Shown here: positions 44,395-52,801 of the stretch, piece after piece
How the letters are laid out: every line of letters starts with the position of its first letter
How positions within the stretch are numbered: the first letter of the stretch is position 1
Assembly (NCBI RefSeq): GCF_019710745.1
Contig: NZ_JAHKJW010000010.1
Location: forward strand, 132,401 to 196,400
DNA length: 64,000 nucleotides
Source: Streptomyces beigongshangae
Lineage (GTDB): Bacteria > Actinomycetota > Actinomycetes > Streptomycetales > Streptomycetaceae
Direction: 5' to 3'
The notes under the pieces: generated by a model
Told to the model about the DNA's origin: nothing
Database searches by the model: none
Seen by the model: only the letters and a program-made list of their open reading frames with translations
Position numbers and translations under genes: made by a program

Positions 44395-44615
44395 CCAGAC
44401 GGCTTCGCGCAGCAGGCGCAGGCCGTTGAGGCCGACGACGACGGTGGAGCCCTCGTGGCCGGCGACCCCGAGCGGCAGCGGCAGCGTACCGGTCAGGTCC
44501 CAGGCCACCAGTACGGCGATGAACGCCCCGGCGACGACGAGGTTCTGGATCACCAGGCGCCGGGCGGTGCGGGACAGACGCACGACGGCGGGGATGGTGG
44601 CCGGTTTCGCTGCGC
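44395..44615 (-). pseudogene. P1B-type metal ATPase, C-terminal remnant
   Basis: About 70 residues match the last two helices of Zn/Cd P-type ATPases (ZntA/CadA): PATIPAVVRLSRTARRL, NLVVAGAFIAVLVAWDL, LPLPLGVAGHEGSTVVVGLNGLRLL. The catalytic domains upstream are missing and after REAVW the frame runs into unrelated sequence. It is a dead end of a former efflux pump gene beside the zinc repressor. Confidence 0.78.
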
Positions 44616-44913
44616 CGCCTTGGTGTAGGAGTGAACGGAGTCACGGAGAGCAGCCCCGAGGCGGCGTTGAGCGCCCAGCGACGAGTGGGGCGCGTGGGCT
44701 CGACGCGCCGCGGTCGGGCCCGTCCTGCGCTGGAGTCCTCTGCTCGACCGGCACCACGGAGCCCGCCCGGTGTCCGGGGCGACCGGCTCTCTGCGAGACA
44801 TGAGGCCGGCCGCTGTGCAATGCCCGGTGTGAGAAAGCGACTGTTGGGGCAGGCCGCCCGATGCCACGTGTACCGGCGACCGGGTTCCGTGCCCAGCCGC
44901 CGGTACGTACCCT

Positions 44914-45345
44914 TCAGATGACTGTCGGGCTGACGCGGTGCCTGGAGTGACAGCCGTTGCACACGCCAGCCAGTTCGAGGGTGTGGTCCACGTCCTGGAA
45001 GCCGGTGGTGCGCGCGACCTCGGCCACCCACCGCTCGACCTCCTCGGCGTCGACGGCGAGACTGTAACCGCACCGTCGGCACAGCAGATAGTGCCGGTGT
45101 CCGTCGTCGGGCCGGGGCCGGTAGAGCCGTCCGCCGTCACCGTCGCGCACCATGTCCACCTGGCCCGACGCCTCCAGCAAGTGGAGCGTGCGGTAGACGG
45201 TGGTGAGACCGACCTCGACCCCGTCCGCCGTGAGCGCCGAGTGCAGGGTCTGAGCCGAGGCGAAACCGTCGCAGGCGGTCAACGACGCCAGGACGGCGTC
45301 CCGTTGCCGGGTGGAACGCCACTCGCCGCGGATCGTTTCGTACAT
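44914..45345 (-). CDS. zur: Zinc uptake regulator Zur (Fur family)
   Basis: 143 residues. ATG at 45345 follows GGAGG. N-terminal winged helix TRQRDAVLASLTACDGFASA, then VGLTTVYRTLHLLEASGQV (recognition). The dimer domain has HRHYLLCRRCG, with the structural zinc site Cys89, Cys92, Cys129, Cys132, and the regulatory His83/His85 pair. Streptomyces Zur represses zinc uptake, zinc-free ribosomal proteins and zincophore genes when zinc is high. It is the last gene after the CobW-type gene. It can plausibly act on the palindromes at 18950, 40981 and 47632. A housekeeping Zur elsewhere in the genome is likely as well. The 300 bp downstream (to 44615) hold no recognisable gene. Confidence 0.9.
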   Translation of the reverse strand: MYETIRGEWRSTRQRDAVLASLTACDGFASAQTLHSALTADGVEVGLTTVYRTLHLLEASGQVDMVRDGDGGRLYRPRPDDGHRHYLLCRRCGYSLAVDAEEVERWVAEVARTTGFQDVDHTLELAGVCNGCHSRHRVSPTVI

Positions 45346-45414
45346 CGCTGTGCCTCCATCACAGTGGGGACGGCCGGGCGGGGCCGTCGGCCACGCCCGG
45401 CCGCCCGTCCCGGG

Positions 45415-46590
45415 TCAGACGGCCGCCGCGAGGGACGAGGACCCGTGCACGTGCTCGAGTTCGCAGACCTCTCCGGTGTCCCATCCGGGGAAGGGGTCGA
45501 CGGCGGGCAGCGGTTCCCCCTCAGCCATGAGGCACCCGGCCAGGGCGGCCCGCAGGGCGTCCGCTCGCAGGGCGACACCGATGAACACCACTTCCTGCGC
45601 ATGCGGCACGTCACCGTCCCGCGTTCCGGAGGGCTCGAACCGGGCGACGCAGCCGGCCTGCGACCACAGGCCCGTCACCCTGTCGCGTCCGGCCAGGGTG
45701 AAGAAGCCCTTGGAACGCAGGACGTGCCCGTACGCGCCGCTGTCGAGGTTTTCGGTGACGAAGTCCCAGAGCCGTTCGGGATGGAAGGGGGCGGCCGACC
45801 GGAAGACGAAGGAGGAAATGCCGTACTCCTCGGTCTCCGGGACATGGTCCCCGTTCAGTTCCCGCACCCAGCCCGGCGCCTGCTGGGCGCGCTCCAGGTC
45901 GAAACGTCCTGTTTCCAGGACATCGCGGGCGTCGACCCGGCCGTGGACCGAGGTGATCAGCCGTGCCTGCGGGTTGAGCCGGGTGAGCACCCCTAGCAGT
46001 CGGTCGGCGTCGGCCCTGCCGACCAGGTCCAGTTTGTTGAGTACGAGCACGTCGGCGAATTCGACCTGGTCGACCAGCAGGTCGCTGACGGTACGCTCGT
46101 CGTCCTCGTAGGGTGCGAGTCCGCGTTCGGCGAGGTCGTCACCTTCTGCCAGTTCGGTGAGGAAGTTGGCCGCGTCGACCACGGTGACCATGGTGTCGAG
46201 GCGCGCCACTTCGTCCAGAGCGGCTCCGTCGTCACGTGCGAAGGCGAAGGTGGCTGCCACCGGCATCGGCTCGGAGATGCCGCTGGACTCGATGAGCAGG
46301 TAGTCGAAGCGGCCCTCACGGGCGAGCCGATCGACCTCCTGAAGCAGGTCGTCCCTGAGGGTGCAGCAGATACAGCCGTTGGTCATCTCCACCAGCCGCT
46401 CCTCGGTCCGGGAGAGCGCGGCCCCGCCCCCGCGCACCAACGCGGCGTCGATGTTGATCTCGCTCATGTCGTTGACGATCACCGCCACGCGCAGCCCCTC
46501 GCGGTTGGCGAGTACGTGGTTGAGCAAGGTCGTCTTCCCGGCGCCGAGGAATCCCGACAGCACGGTGACCGGCAGGCGTCGCGGGGGCAT
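45415..46590 (-). CDS. CobW/ZigA-type GTPase zinc metallochaperone
   Basis: 391 residues. Walker A is GFLGAGKTT (13-21); CICC (73-76) is the high-affinity metal site of the COG0523 family. Then [21 protein letters not shown] (guanine motif) and a C-terminal domain with [19 protein letters not shown]. Such proteins deliver zinc to client enzymes in starvation. ATG at 46590 lies four bases after the L32 stop with GGAGG across it, so they are coupled. Regulation by the Zur box at 47632 is likely. The tail has [10 protein letters not shown] but no long His stretch. Confidence 0.9.
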   Translation of the reverse strand: MPPRRLPVTVLSGFLGAGKTTLLNHVLANREGLRVAVIVNDMSEINIDAALVRGGGAALSRTEERLVEMTNGCICCTLRDDLLQEVDRLAREGRFDYLLIESSGISEPMPVAATFAFARDDGAALDEVARLDTMVTVVDAANFLTELAEGDDLAERGLAPYEDDERTVSDLLVDQVEFADVLVLNKLDLVGRADADRLLGVLTRLNPQARLITSVHGRVDARDVLETGRFDLERAQQAPGWVRELNGDHVPETEEYGISSFVFRSAAPFHPERLWDFVTENLDSGAYGHVLRSKGFFTLAGRDRVTGLWSQAGCVARFEPSGTRDGDVPHAQEVVFIGVALRADALRAALAGCLMAEGEPLPAVDPFPGWDTGEVCELEHVHGSSSLAAAV

Positions 46591-46594
46591 CGCC

Positions 46595-46765
46595 TCAGCC
46601 CTCCGGGTTCAGCAGGCCGCGCCGGTAGGCGGGAACGAGGTGCTGCGGTACCCGGTGGGTCACGCCGTTCACCGTCACGTCCACCAGGCGCGGTGCACTC
46701 GCCTTCCACTGGGCCCGGCGGTGACGGGTGTTGCTACGGGACATCTTGCGCTTGGGGACGGCCAT
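46595..46765 (-). CDS. rpmF: Zinc-free ribosomal protein bL32 paralogue
   Basis: 56 residues: [20 protein letters not shown], then [31 protein letters not shown]. The N-terminal pattern is that of L32, and there is no cysteine at all, so it is the C-minus type that replaces the zinc-ribbon form when zinc is scarce and thus frees zinc from ribosomes. Such paralogues are known Zur targets. ATG at 46765; a GGAC/GAAAGGA-type site lies upstream. First part of a unit with the CobW gene. Confidence 0.9.
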   Translation of the reverse strand: MAVPKRKMSRSNTRHRRAQWKASAPRLVDVTVNGVTHRVPQHLVPAYRRGLLNPEG

Positions 46766-46912
46766 GGTGAGGGTCCTTTCGACAGGAACGATGGTTGGTT
46801 CGATCGGGTACTACGGAAGCCGCAGCAGGTTGAACCGGTACTCCTGCCTGCGGTGGAACCGGAGCGACCGGGCCGGAGAGCGTCTCCCGGCAGGTGCCGG
46901 GAAGGCGGTCGC

Positions 46913-47569
46913 TCAGAGGTGACGGCAGCCCGGTGGCGCCGCAGGACAGCGAACACCCCGGCTCCCGGGCACCGGGCGGTGCTCCGGACCGGACCGGCGC
47001 AGGCCCCTTGCATGACGCGCGCCTCGGCCTTGCTGAGCGCATCGTGTTCGTCCTGGAGATCGATGATTTCCAGGACGGCCGCGCCCGGGGCCGGTGGGGC
47101 CACGGGAGACTGCTCGCCGATTCCGGTGCACAAGCTCACGGACGTCGTCCTCGGCGGGAAACGACAGGACGGCTTCGGCGGTGAAGAAGTACAGCGCGGC
47201 CGACGAGGAGGCAACCGCCTCACTCCAGGACGGATCGGTCACGGAGAGGGCGAACATGGTCCTTCGCGGAATGTCGGACGAGAAGGACCGCCGTACGTCG
47301 ATGACATCGGGCAGGACCAGCTCGAACCAGCACGCGTTGCCGTTGCCGATTCGTTCGTGGCGGGCAGGCGGATCGGGCACCCACCGGCCGAACAGGGAGG
47401 TACGCGGAACCGGGTCCACTGGACCCGGCAGGACGTCGAAGAGGACGAGGTCGCGGTCGCTCACGGCAACGATCTCCTCGGCTCGCGCGGCACATGACAC
47501 GGACTCCGGTCCAGGGTTCTCGACGGGGCTCCCGTACGGCGGGATGAGCCGTGTCTCCTGCTCACGCAC
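46913..47569 (-). CDS. Unknown protein behind a Zur-like box, possible frameshift
   Basis: The GTG at 47569 follows GAGGTG and lies 63 bp after a Zur-like palindrome. The first 140 residues are protein-like (VLFDVLPGPVDPVPRTSLFGRW, NACWFELVLPDVIDVRRS, MFALSVTDPSWSEAVASSS, AAEDDVRELV) but I know no family. From about 47145 this frame becomes Arg/Gly-rich, while another minus frame reads GIGEQSPVAPP and AAVLEIIDLQDEHDALSKAE down to about 46990. A frameshift near 47110-47150 would join the two, so either the gene is broken or the real end is different. It precedes the L32/CobW/Zur genes and probably belongs to the zinc-starvation regulon. Confidence 0.5.
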   Translation of the reverse strand: MREQETRLIPPYGSPVENPGPESVSCAARAEEIVAVSDRDLVLFDVLPGPVDPVPRTSLFGRWVPDPPARHERIGNGNACWFELVLPDVIDVRRSFSSDIPRRTMFALSVTDPSWSEAVASSSAALYFFTAEAVLSFPAEDDVRELVHRNRRAVSRGPTGPGRGRPGNHRSPGRTRCAQQGRGARHARGLRRSGPEHRPVPGSRGVRCPAAPPGCRHL

Positions 47570-47631
47570 GGGGACACCTCATACCGTGCCGTCATGGCAG
47601 CCTCCAGGAAGAGTGGAGCCCTGACGTTACA

Positions 47632-47646
47632 TGAAAACGGTGTTCA
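47632..47646. promoter_or_regulatory. Zur-box-like operator for the L32/CobW/Zur group
   Basis: TGAAAAC-G-GTGTTCA is a 7-1-7 palindrome with one mismatch, close to the Streptomyces Zur box, and is followed by the AT-rich TTGTTAACA. It lies upstream of the minus-strand gene at 47569 and hence of the whole zinc-response group. Confidence 0.7.
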
Positions 47647-47826
47647 TTGTTAACAGGGGGAAGTGCAACGGCTCGGTGGTTCAGAGGGGCTGCCAGAGGC
47701 GGGCCGGCGCCGAGGCGGTGAGGACGTGGTCGGGATGTCCTCGTCCGGCGGATCCCGCAAGGGTCGGGTAGTCCCGGCCGAGGTGGTCTGACTCTTGCTT
47801 ATGACTGACCCCGAGGTGTCCTGGCG

Positions 47827-48288
47827 TTGATCTGTCGACCGCCCGGCCGGGCACGCAGCAAGCGCTGCCGCCGGACGGACGTGACCAGCGGCCGACATCG
47901 CATCAACCACGGCGGCCACCGCCAGCTGAACGCCGCGATCTACTGGGACCCGCTCGATACTGCCCAGCCACCCCGACTGAGCGTGCCGGCTCTCCGCCGG
48001 CCGCTGATCGATACCGGGCCGGCGGAAGCGGACGGCTCCGCCGTACGGAACCTGGGATCTCTGCTCGGCCGCACGCGAGCCGCCGCTCTACAGGTGACAG
48101 CAGAAGGCTGCACGACGAGCGAACTAGCCCGGCGCCTCAACGTCACGGCGGCAGCGACCAGTCAGCACGCGGCCGTGCTGCGCAACACCGGTCTCATCAC
48201 CACCAGCCGCCGAGGCGGATCCGTGCTGCACCACATCACCCCTCTCGGGCTGGCTCTGCTGCGGACCGGTGCCCTGACGAAACCGTGA
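47827..48288 (+). pseudogene. ArsR-type regulator C-terminus fused to IS110/IS116 debris
   Basis: Residues 20-40 read TSGRHRINHGGHRQLNAAIY, typical of the end of IS110/IS116 transposases. From about residue 50 the protein matches the C-terminal winged helix of large Streptomyces ArsR regulators: GSLLGRTRAAALQVTAEGC, TTSELARRLNVTAAATSQHAAVLRN, HHITPLGLALL. The sensor half (about 200 residues) is absent. I read it as an accidental fusion left by insertion and deletion. Whether it is expressed is unknown; 110 bp further down, a TTAAGCC-GT-GGCTTAA dyad (48351-48366) precedes the SH3 gene. Confidence 0.65.
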
Positions 48289-48497
48289 GGCCCGAAGGCA
48301 CCAAGGCGTCCGACTGGGCGCGGAACCCGCGCCGGCCGACCCGGCACCCTTTAAGCCGTGGCTTAAGAGGTGGGCCGCAGGTGGCCGACTCCTCCAGGAT
48401 GTGAAGCCACAACCAGGTGACACCGCTCGGCCAGCCGGGCCTGCTCCTACATACGTGTTCCGCACCCAGAACCGACGACGCAAGGGGAATTGATTCC

Positions 48498-48881
48498 ATG
48501 ACCGTCACAGCAGCACGCCGCACCATGTCACCGCGTCGCTCCGCCGCCCGCGCGGCGGCCGTGGCGGCGTTCTCCGCCGCCGCGCTCCTCGGCGGCGGTC
48601 TCACGGCCCAGGCCGTCGCACCCGCCCGCACGACGGGCGCGGCCGTGGAGCTCGCGCCGGCCGGTGCGCTCGCCACCCGGTGCTACTACAAGGTCAACGC
48701 CACCGGCGGTCTGGTGATCCGCAGCGGTCCCGGCACCAGCTACACGCGCGTCGGGTCCTACCCCAACGGCGCCACGATCCTCGCGTCGGCGTCCACCACC
48801 AACGGCTTCCGCAACGTGGGCACCAACCGCTGGGTCGCCGCGGCGTACACCGTCCGCATCACCAGCTATCCCTGCGAGTAA
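48498..48881 (+). CDS. Secreted SH3-domain protein
   Basis: 127 residues. ATG at 48498 follows AAGGGGA. Signal peptide with Arg-rich start and AAAVAAFSAAALLGGGLTAQAVA. One bacterial SH3 domain at about 60-125: YYKVNATGGLVIRSGPGTSYTRVGSYPNGATI, then NRWVAAAYTVRITSYPC. Two cysteines (first and near-last of the mature domain) may form a disulfide. Such proteins bind cell wall or act as small exported modules; no catalytic domain is present. A strong hairpin follows. Confidence 0.82.
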   Translation: MTVTAARRTMSPRRSAARAAAVAAFSAAALLGGGLTAQAVAPARTTGAAVELAPAGALATRCYYKVNATGGLVIRSGPGTSYTRVGSYPNGATILASASTTNGFRNVGTNRWVAAAYTVRITSYPCE

Positions 48882-48920
48882 CAGGGGACCCGCGCCGAGG
48901 ACACGGTTCCCAGCCCTTCA

Positions 48921-48966
48921 ACGGGCCGCCGACCGCCGGAAATCCCTCCGGCGGTCGGCGGCCCGT
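48921..48966. terminator. Strong hairpin after the SH3 gene
   Basis: A perfect 20-bp stem (48921-48940 with 48947-48966) and a six-base loop lie 40 bp after the SH3 stop codon. Confidence 0.85.
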
Positions 48967-49094
48967 CCGCTGTTTTCCGACCGGCCTCCGAATTCATCGA
49001 AGCAGTACCGTCCAGGCCAGGGAGCGGAATGGGGTCGTTCCTTTCCAGCGGCACCTGGTCACCTCTCCTTGTTCCTGCAGCCGGGTAGGCGGAA

Positions 49095-49123
49095 GCCCCT
49101 GGAATCGAAAAGATTCCAGGGGC
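49095..49123. terminator. Second hairpin between SH3 gene and IS debris
   Basis: GCCCCTGGAATC and GATTCCAGGGGC form a perfect 12-bp stem over GAAAA. It may serve the fragment on the other side or be a leftover of a lost gene. Confidence 0.65.
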
Positions 49124-49334
49124 GTGTTCCGCATTTCGGGCCGGACTGGGTCGGGCCTTGACTCCGGAATTTGAACACATCTATGCGGCTCGGGCCGGGG
49201 TAGTTGATAGTGAGCCGTTTCCAACCTGATCGCTTGGCTGGTGCGACGGGTGGGCGCCCTGGCGTCGGGAAGTGGCGAAGCTCCTGGTAAAAGGATCGTC
49301 GGCCAAGATCAACCCGCACCATCAGGAGCTTCGT

Positions 49335-49556
49335 GTGCTGGTTTACCCATCGGCGATCGATCTGTCCGGCCAGAGCTTGCGCTTCCTCGCCCAGCACCTC
49401 ACCCGCCGACGGCGCGAGCTGGGCACCCGGTGGCGTAAACTCTCCGCCGGACAGCAGGCGTTGCCCGCCCTGGCCCACCTGTGCTGCGGCGACACCTACG
49501 CCCAGCTCGCCGCCGCTCTGTGCTGCTACAAGCGCCTCGTCCGCCTCACCACGTAG
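49335..49556 (+). pseudogene. IS5-family transposase, N-terminal remnant
   Basis: About 70 residues match the start of Streptomyces DDE transposases: VLVYPSAIDLSGQSLRFLAQHL, RRRRELGTRWRKLSAGQQALPALAHLCCGDTYAQLAAAL. After that the frame leaves the family and stops. The GTG at 49335 matches the family start. The upstream CTTGGCTGGTGCGACGGGTGG stretch resembles IS end sequence. No catalytic residues remain. Confidence 0.75.
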
Positions 49557-49892
49557 GACACGGTCTTATCCGAAGGGCCTCCAGCACACTCTCGAATGAC
49601 GCAGGGATGGTGCTGTCGTCATCGATCGCCCAAGCCTCGATCATGAGCACGGCGAGCTCACGGATGGATCTGAGAGACAGTGCCTAATAGGCGTCTGGAG
49701 GACGGACGGCGGTCTCAGGTCCCGGGACCCCAGCCTGAGTACCTGGCCGTACCGCAGGCGATTCGTGCAGAGTGGACGCTTGGTTGGGATGCCCGGCCAA
49801 GCATGTTTCCTTGAAGGGCGTCAGGAGTTCTGCGGCCCTGCCGGGAGCCCGGTGGCGGGCGAGTGCCCCGGCGCCGGCGCACTGCCAAGGGT
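49557..49892. other. Gap with a possible protein fragment
   Basis: On the minus strand about 49565-49685 encodes RSIRELAVLMIEAWAIDDD and IPASFESVLEAL, protein-like but without start or family, so probably a deletion relic. The rest shows nothing recognisable. Confidence 0.4.
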
Positions 49893-50327
49893 TCACGAGG
49901 TGGGGCGGGGCCCGAACTTGCTGCAGACGAGGTCCTTGAAATTGCCGTCGTCGAGACAGACACGTACGAATGCTGCGCCGCCGGGGACGTCCGCAGAGAC
50001 GGTGAAACGGAAGGTGCCGCTGGCTCCGCAGACGACGCTGTCGCTACTGCCGTTCTGACCGATCACCCCGCCGGCGCTATTGAGGGTATAGGCCCAGGTT
50101 GCCCGGCAGTACGGCAAACCTGCAGTGCTGACGGACTTGTGTTCTCCGGCGACGGTGACTGATCGGGCGTGCCAGGTCAGCGTGCCCGTGGTGTAAGTGT
50201 TTCCGAAGGGGACGCTGTAAGGACTGACAGGGTCGGCGGCAGCGTGGGCATGGGCGGGGGGAGCTGACAGGAGTGTGCCGACGACCAGCGCGGCGGCGCT
50301 GAAGCCGACGGCGAGGTGAGCGCGCAT
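49893..50327 (-). CDS. Small secreted protein of unknown function
   Basis: 144 residues. ATG at 50327 follows GAGGAG. A classic signal peptide (AHLAVGFSAAALVVGTLLSAPPAHAHA) is followed by a beta-rich domain of about 110 residues with YTTGTLTWHARSVTVAGEHKSV, ATWAYTLNSAGG and VCLDDGNFKDLVCSKFG. Four cysteines in the mature part (YCRA, VVCG, VCLD, VCSK) suggest two disulfides. No known family is recognised. Confidence 0.75.
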   Translation of the reverse strand: MRAHLAVGFSAAALVVGTLLSAPPAHAHAAADPVSPYSVPFGNTYTTGTLTWHARSVTVAGEHKSVSTAGLPYCRATWAYTLNSAGGVIGQNGSSDSVVCGASGTFRFTVSADVPGGAAFVRVCLDDGNFKDLVCSKFGPRPTS

Positions 50328-50525
50328 GAGGTCTCCTCGGTTCGGGTCTTGTTCGGCTGGCGGATTGAGGACCGGGCCAGTCTCTTGGCGGCCATGGACC
50401 GTGTCCATGGCAGATCAAGTCAGCGTGGGGAACGGCCGTTGCCTTGATCGGTCGAAGCGCGTTGCAGGCCGGCGCGGTGGCATCCGCGGGTGAGCGGCGA
50501 CGCCGGCCAATACTCGCGCCATCCG

Positions 50526-51065
50526 TCAGACGCGCTCGTAGGTGGTGCCGGACTCGTTTCTGCGCAACAGACCCTCGTCCACGAGGGCACGGCGCAGGCT
50601 CACCCAGTCGTCGAACCATTCGCCGCAGATCGCGTTGACCTTGGCCTCGGAGTACGTCACGCCGGGCTCGAACGAGTCCTTCACAACGGCCAGAACACGG
50701 CTGCGTACCTTCGCCTGGCCCGGAACGGACGTGAGCCGGCCACGGCGGAAGTAGGAGCCCGCCCCGTCTCCGCCGCCCCGGCCTGAGACGCTGACCTCGG
50801 CCTGGACTGCGAGCCGGAAAGTGTCGTCGAGCAGCGTGTACGTGCGCTTTTCGCTGTCGAAGGCGGCAATCCGGCCGTCCGTCAGCTTCTGCAGCGCCAC
50901 GGCAGCGGCCGGTGGGCGGAGCTTGGTCAGTTCGGCGACCTCCGTCACGGAGGTCGCGCCGAGGGCGAGGGCCGCGTAGGCGGCGCGCCGGTCGGTCTGG
51001 GCGAGGAGACCGACCAGGTCGCGGCAGGAGGGCGAATGGTCCTTGGCGGGGCTCATGGTGTCCAT
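50526..51065 (-). CDS. DUF2087-domain HTH regulator
   Basis: 179 residues. The N-terminal half has an ArsR-like winged helix (YAALALGATSVTEVAELTKLRPPAAAVALQKLTDG, then KRTYTLLDDTFRL). The C-terminal half is the DUF2087 domain: RSRVLAVVKDSFEPGVTYSEAKVNAICGEWFDDWVSLRRALVDEGLLRRNESG, thought to bind DNA or a partner. ATG at 51065 or 51056. It stands alone on the minus strand between a secreted protein and an amidase gene. The target is unknown. Confidence 0.8.
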   Translation of the reverse strand: MDTMSPAKDHSPSCRDLVGLLAQTDRRAAYAALALGATSVTEVAELTKLRPPAAAVALQKLTDGRIAAFDSEKRTYTLLDDTFRLAVQAEVSVSGRGGGDGAGSYFRRGRLTSVPGQAKVRSRVLAVVKDSFEPGVTYSEAKVNAICGEWFDDWVSLRRALVDEGLLRRNESGTTYERV

Positions 51066-51244
51066 TCCGGTTGTTGTTTCGGGTGCCGATCATCGTTCGG
51101 GCCTCGGGGCGTCTCTACACGTACCGTGACCTCGGGCTGCCGTTCAGAACGGTTTGTCGTGAACGGATGTGTTTCAGCCAGGCCGCCGGGACGGGGCGTG
51201 AGGGGTACGGGGGTCCCCGCGCGCGCCCTCCATGGCCCAAGGGC

Positions 51245-52675
51245 TCAATCAGCCCGGCTTCCCACTCGCGGGGCGAGCGGTGTGAGAACTCCGAGCCGGT
51301 CCTCGATCGCCTGGGCCGCGCCCAGGCACAGGTCCTCCCGGAACGCGCGCCCGACGATCTGTACTCCGCAGGGGAGCCCGTCGACCATCCCGGTCGGTAT
51401 GGCCACACCGGGTACGCCCACGAAGCTGGTCACGGTGCACAGGCGCATTCCCGACCCGACCCGGTCCCTACCTGCCCTGTCACGCGACTCCAGCCCCGGC
51501 TCGACCGGTGGCTCGGTGAAGACCGGGCCGAGCAACAGCGGGTACTCGTTGAGGAATGCGGCCCACGAGCGGCGGATGTTCATCCAGGTGCCCATCAACT
51601 TCATGAGCTCCTCCGCGCTTATGGGCGGGGTCTGCTCCATCGCCATCTCGATATAGCGGTCCCCGCCCTTGCCGAGCAGCCTGCGCACCACCGGCCAGGT
51701 CGGGGCGAACTCGGTCACAGTGATCCGGCCGTACGCCTCAAGGGCCTCGTCCATCCGCGGTACGTCCTGCTCCTCGCGCACGTCGTATCCAGCGTCGCGG
51801 AGCGCATCGGCCGCGGATGCGATGGCTCCGCGAATCGTGGGATGGACGCCGTGCCCGCCGGGGTCCGTCACGACCGCGACCTTCACGCGTCCGGGGAGCG
51901 GTTCGCCGTAAGCGGGCACCGGCACGGCCCGCGGATCTCGCGGATCGGTCCCGGCCAGCACCTCGAAAGCCAGCCATAAATCGCCCACGCCCCGGGCCAG
52001 GGGGCCGTCGGTGACCAGCATCTGGGACGCCGGGCCCGGGTCGTCCGGGCCGAGAACGCGGTGGTCGGCGGGGACCCGGCCCGTGGACGGCTTCAGCCCG
52101 GCCACACCGCAGAACTGGGCCGGGATGCGCAGCGATCCCCCGGAGTCGTTGCCGAGCCCGAGCGCTGCCATGCCCGTGGCAACGGCCACCGCGTCGCCTC
52201 CGCTGGAGCCGCCCGGGGTCCGGCTGCTGTCCCACGGGTTGACCGTGTCGCCGAACAGCTCGCTGCGTGTGTGCATCCCCGCCAGAATCAGGGTGGGAAT
52301 GTTGCTGTGCCCGATGGGGATGGCTCCGGCTGCGCGCAGCCGTGCCACCGGAAGGGCGTCGGCCGACGCCACCAGGTTGCGGAAGCGCTGCGTGCCGAAC
52401 GTGGTCGGCACGCCTTCGATGGCGGTGCTCTCCTTCACCGTGAAGGGCACCCCCGCGAGGGGCCCCCGCGCTTCACCGGCGGCCCGCCGACGGTCCGTCT
52501 GTGCCGCGGCCTCACGTGCCTGCTCCGCCAGGAGCTGCGTGACCGCGTTCACCTGCGGGTTGACCTCGGCGATGCGATCCAGGTGACTGTCGATCAGTTC
52601 GACGGCCGAGACCTCTGCGTTGCGTACAGCCTCCGCCTGCGCGGCGGCCGGCATCTTCCACAGGGCGTCCTGCAT
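51245..52675 (-). CDS. Amidase (amidase signature family)
   Basis: 476 residues, usual length. ATG at 52675 follows GAGGAAGG; long upstream open sequence is not part of it. The catalytic set of amidase-signature enzymes is present: Lys in VPFTVKES, the cis-Ser in TPGGSSGGDAVAVATGMAALGLG, and nucleophile Ser in DSGGSLRIPAQFCGVAGLKPS. These enzymes hydrolyse amides to acid and ammonia; the substrate is not evident. It is divergent from a TetR regulator at 52802, with an imperfect dyad between them, so that regulator probably controls it. Confidence 0.9.
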   Translation of the reverse strand: MQDALWKMPAAAQAEAVRNAEVSAVELIDSHLDRIAEVNPQVNAVTQLLAEQAREAAAQTDRRRAAGEARGPLAGVPFTVKESTAIEGVPTTFGTQRFRNLVASADALPVARLRAAGAIPIGHSNIPTLILAGMHTRSELFGDTVNPWDSSRTPGGSSGGDAVAVATGMAALGLGNDSGGSLRIPAQFCGVAGLKPSTGRVPADHRVLGPDDPGPASQMLVTDGPLARGVGDLWLAFEVLAGTDPRDPRAVPVPAYGEPLPGRVKVAVVTDPGGHGVHPTIRGAIASAADALRDAGYDVREEQDVPRMDEALEAYGRITVTEFAPTWPVVRRLLGKGGDRYIEMAMEQTPPISAEELMKLMGTWMNIRRSWAAFLNEYPLLLGPVFTEPPVEPGLESRDRAGRDRVGSGMRLCTVTSFVGVPGVAIPTGMVDGLPCGVQIVGRAFREDLCLGAAQAIEDRLGVLTPLAPRVGSRAD

Positions 52676-52700
52676 GGCTCTACCTTCCTCATCCACGTAC

Positions 52701-52749
52701 CAATGCGCTTGCATCGGAACCGTACCCGGGAACCGATACGCATGCATCG
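52701..52749. promoter_or_regulatory. Putative TetR operator between amidase and regulator
   Basis: CAATGCGCTTGCATCGG and CCGATACGCATGCATCG form an imperfect inverted repeat (about 11 of 17 bases) around a CGGAACC...GGAACCG core. It lies in the 126-bp divergent promoter. Confidence 0.5.
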
Positions 52750-52801
52750 AATAAACTGCGCTGCGAAGCGGAGCGCTGTGAGTTTGAGAGGCGATCGGAC
52801 A

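Noticed and set aside
46675..46912. Extension of the unknown Zur-linked gene into the L32 gene
   Set aside because: Composition becomes Arg/Pro/Ser-rich and overlaps the ribosomal protein gene.
52061..52801. N-terminal extension of the TetR gene
   Set aside because: Runs antisense to the amidase catalytic region; the HTH begins just after ATG at 52802.
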